NCBI GenBank assembly: GCA_000469685.2 | Contig: LS997567.1 | Span: forward strand, 11,755,710-11,819,709 | Length of the DNA stretch: 64,000 nucleotides | Source: Haemonchus contortus | Taxonomy: Eukaryota; Nematoda; Chromadorea; Rhabditida; Trichostrongylidae | Direction: 5' to 3' | In this document: piece after piece, positions 61,519 through 64,000 of the stretch | How positions within the stretch are numbered: the first letter of the stretch is position 1 | Layout: every line of letters begins with the position of its first letter | Notes under the pieces: generated by a model | What the model was told of the DNA's origin: nothing | The model's database searches: none | The model's input: only the letters and a program-made list of their open reading frames with translations | Translations under genes and position numbers: made by a program

Positions 61519-63343
61519 CAAGGAAGGTCTTTCAGGACTTGGAACGCCTTCTGAAAAAGGTTTTTGCATGATGTAGAGGCATGAGCACCAAGCAAAGAAC
61601 TGTGGTCCATTTCCGCCAAATGACTTTTGAATGCCAAAAGAGAGAGAAAATAATTCAGTCGAGAACTGCCGTTTTGATCCACTAAGCGTCGTTTGTCCAT
61701 GGCGTCGACTGTCCGCACTTTAGAAGGCGCCAGTGGATTGTGCATCGAAAATAACGCGAACGTCAGCCAAAAGGGGATGTGCCACATGTCGAAACATGTT
61801 GTAAAGTGCGGGAAAGTTTCATAGGAGCTGTCCATGGTTCAGCTGCTGGCAGCGACGGATGGTGCATCGGCTGTGAGGATTCCGAGTTGGGACGATACTG
61901 AGAAGCATAGATGGTCCGGATCCTGGAGGCGCTGCCGTTTTTGCATTTTATGCTGTCACCTCCAGATTGGCTCCATATAGCATAATGGCCAAAGCAAGTG
62001 CCTGATTGGTATAGTCGTACCAGGGTCAGCGATAACCTCTACAAACACGAACTACTTTCGCGTTGCTGATCTTTTCATTACAGAACGTTGGCACCGGTGG
62101 GCTCCAAGCAGGTCAGTGGTGCAGCCTGTTTCTTCACTCACACATTCGTTCACTGCCATGCCAAAGATATATGCAGACGGACGGTTAGGAGATAGACTAC
62201 TCGTTATTCTTATCAAGAGGAAAAAGTCTTCCGCAGGTGAAACATCGGCATGCACCAAACTTGCCGGTGTTGGACTGAAAGTCTCACATCATGACGAAGT
62301 CGCAGGTCCCAGCTTTCGTCAAGAGGTGTGTGAGTGGGCCATCGTTCCCTCCACTCACAGTACTTCTTGTCGGCAGGTGGGCTGGGTTTGCGGACAACAT
62401 CAATGTGTTGTCAGAGGTAACTGGAGACAGGGAGCTCTGTTTGATGACTATACCACTAGGAGCGACTGCACTGTGCCAGCCGCTGGATGTGTACTTCTTC
62501 CGACTCCTCATGCGGTACATAAGGCGGCTCCACGACCACGTGGCGCATCATCACCCTGGCTTCGCCTTCATCAGAGACAACGATTTCAATGTAAGCGTTC
62601 TGTATCAACGATAATAGGTGCATTTCCACTCATTAATTTTCGTACCGGCCGTCAGCCAGACGTAGAGGCAGTTTGTGCGCCCATTTTTCGCTCATGAATA
62701 GCGTACGCCTGGGTTGCTGCAGGATACGTTGACAACCATCCGGGACCATTTTCAACGCCAACTGATAACACTTTAAACAGGGGGAAATGTGGTTGGTGCT
62801 TGCCAAGGAAACAGTAAGTGCTCTCCCTTGGCATTCGTGAAGTGCATTTGGTGCGTCGAACAACAATGTTTCACTTGTTTTGTAGAGTTGTACCACACTT
62901 GTCGATAAGTTGTTTGCATGAATAGAAAGTATTACACATCGAAGAAAACTTGAGCAATTCCATATTCTGCTCTGCGAGGGTTGTCAAGTCCAGTGACCAC
63001 AGGTGCGAATCATTCATTCTTGATATCGCCGCCAGTGGCGCCGTGTTGCGATACAATTCGTCTTACTCGATATCAGTAGAATTCAACTTGTAGAGGTCAT
63101 CGCTGGTTTTTGTCGCGACCATGACCAGTCAGGCACTTGCTTCGGCCCTGATGCAATATGGAGCCAATATGGAGGCGGCAGCATGAAATATGTACATAAA
63201 CGTCGCCGCCTCGAGGATCCGAACGACCAACCTAGACTAGTCCTCTCAACTCGAATTCCACATCACTATCCACTACACCATCCACCGCTGCCAGCAGCTC
63301 AACCGTGGACAGCTCCTATGAAACTTCCCCGCACTTTTCACAA
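61519..63343 (+). mobile_element. Tc4/Tc5-like element with transposase remnant
   Basis: The left end is CAAGGAAGGTCTTTCAGG after CTTA (CTNA target half), the same terminus as the foldback at 46,611. Its left subterminal part returns inverted at about 63,140-63,343 (GCTGCCAGCAGCTNAACC and GGACAGCTCCTATGAAAC blocks), where the right arm is cut short, so the outer right end is missing. The plus strand between the arms encodes CENP-B/Tc5-type DDE pieces. Confidence 0.75.
62116..62614 (+). pseudogene. Tc5/pogo-type transposase fragment
   Basis: HSFTAMPKIYADGRLGDRLL (62,145-62,205) corresponds to the SYT.MP..SADG.L..P central block. In another frame FPPLTVLLVGRWAGFAD (about 62,345-62,395) covers the second catalytic region, where the expected Asp (LLLD.W) is replaced by VG. 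Then IPLGATALCQPLDVYFFRLL (62,446-62,505) has the conserved QPLD. At least one frameshift and a lost catalytic residue make it inactive. Confidence 0.7.
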
Positions 63344-63474
63344 TTCTCGATCTTTCCAGTAAGGTATATGAATAACGCTCTGTGCATAACGTCCCCGTCC
63401 TTTCGGATGAGGAACGCAAGAGCCGTATTCACGATGATGCAGAAGCAACATTTATCGTCACAAAAACATGGAAA

Positions 63475-63722
63475 CCACAACAGAGTTGGCATATCCCTGC
63501 TGTGAAAGGGACCTCTTAGCGTTCATCTCCGTTAGCCATGACCGAACAAGTATCTGAGAAATGCTTGCCGTATCGTCCGCAGAATAAGCAGGTAATATAG
63601 AGTCAATTAGTGTCTCCTATCTTCTTTTGTGGGAGCACTGATGGTTTCCAATACATTTAATCAGACTTAAGTTCTAGACGCGTCGACGACGTTTCTCCTG
63701 CTCTATTGCCTCGATATGCGTC
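63475..63722 (-). pseudogene. Retroelement gag fragment with zinc-knuckle-like motif
   Basis: The minus strand reads IEAIEQEKRRRRV, then after stops ITCLFCGRYGKHFSDTC, then MANGDER and GICQL. CLFCGRYGKHFSDTC resembles the gag-type Cys-Cys-His-Cys knuckle of BEL/Pao-like elements but has five rather than four residues before His. The following GDER...G.CQ.C pattern fits that family. It is interrupted on its 5' side by an LTR of opposite orientation. Confidence 0.4.
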
Positions 63723-63986
63723 TGTTGAGCTCTTACATAATAGATGTGAATATTAGTGGCATATTGGTGTAATCCATTATGTTTCCGCTCAGAAAGAGTG
63801 GTCGTTGGATCCCCAGCTTTGACCCTGCCTTGATCTCGCTTAGCGGATCAAGTGCCCTGTAGGCGACCATGGAGCACTGATCGTACCGGCTCTTTCAGAC
63901 CGTATATAAGGCCCTGTTTGTGCCAGTATTTACTCTTCAGTTCGTTGGGATGAATCTTCTTCTAACCGCTGCTCGAGTACATAACA
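63723..63986 (+). mobile_element. 5' LTR of a retrotransposon running off the window
   Basis: 264 bp starting TGTTGAGC and ending ATAACA (TG...CA). A TATATAAG box lies at 63,903-63,910, about 75 bp before the end. Directly after the LTR and one spacer base comes TGGCGACCAGGAG (63,988-64,000), a primer-binding-site-like sequence complementary to a tRNA 3' CCA end. The internal region lies beyond the window. Confidence 0.6.
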
Positions 63987-63987
63987 C

Positions 63988-64000
63988 TGGCGACCAGGAG
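63988..64000 (+). promoter_or_regulatory. Putative LTR primer-binding site
   Basis: TGGCGACCAGGAG follows the LTR end. A leading TGG pairs with the CCA tail of the priming tRNA. The priming tRNA species cannot be fixed from 13 bases. Confidence 0.5.

Noticed and set aside
61497..61835. Missing upstream Ig exon ending in CKVDVIW
   Set aside because: The Cys-to-Trp spacing is far too short for an Ig domain, and most of the frame lies in the terminal repeat of the Tc4/Tc5-like element.

Overview
The window is eukaryotic and very repeat-rich. It most resembles the genome of a clade V parasitic nematode (strongylid/hookworm type). That is an inference from short introns with nematode-like TTNCAG/TNTAG acceptors, Tc1/mariner, Tc4/Tc5-like, piggyBac-like, hAT-like and Helitron-like DNA transposons, RTE-type LINE debris, and one host gene with tiny and giant introns side by side. 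Most long open frames lie in tandem repeats and are not genes.

The only host gene I can model with confidence is on the minus strand, from 60,217 down to 11,740. Eight well-supported exons and one probable terminal exon join in consistent reading phase. They encode the C-terminal part of a multi-immunoglobulin-domain protein of the hemicentin-like extracellular class: three complete I-set Ig domains plus the second half of another. A stop codon and an AATAAA signal at 11,612-11,617 follow. Exons are 41-167 nt. Introns range from 41 nt to about 17.6 kb, and the gene continues 5' beyond base 64,000. Almost everything else between 12 and 59.5 kb is mobile or satellite DNA inside four of its introns (4.3, 16.0, 17.6 and 9.2 kb).

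Layout. 1-10,262: about 10 kb of 18-bp minisatellite whose strand polarity flips near 9,841. 10,438-10,980: unassigned Cys-rich ORF. 11.6-12.0 kb: 3' end of the Ig gene. 12.0-16.4 kb (intron): deleted mariner, a TTAA-flanked piggyBac-like MITE, a (CAGA)n array. 16.5-32.5 kb (intron): two LINE fragments abutting in opposite orientation, a 501-bp Tc1/mariner MITE, a 1.67-kb Tc1/mariner element containing a second piggyBac-like MITE, and a 7-kb satellite with a 1,892-bp higher-order repeat. 32.6-50.3 kb (intron): Tc1/mariner relics, a maT-like mariner, two Helitron-like 234-bp elements inside a long inverted duplication, an hAT-like MITE with an empty site, two foldback elements with CTNAG-type targets, and RTE and CR1-like LINE pieces. 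50.4-59.6 kb (intron): three LINE fragments and a mariner split by a second transposon. 59.6-60.2 kb: compact Ig exon cluster. 61.5-63.3 kb: Tc4/Tc5-like element with transposase remnants. 63.5-64.0 kb: gag-like fragment and a 264-bp LTR with primer-binding site running off the edge.

No rRNA, CRISPR or intact canonical tRNA gene was seen. No transposase or reverse transcriptase here looks intact. The transposon superfamily calls rest on termini, target duplications and remembered protein motifs; no database search was run.
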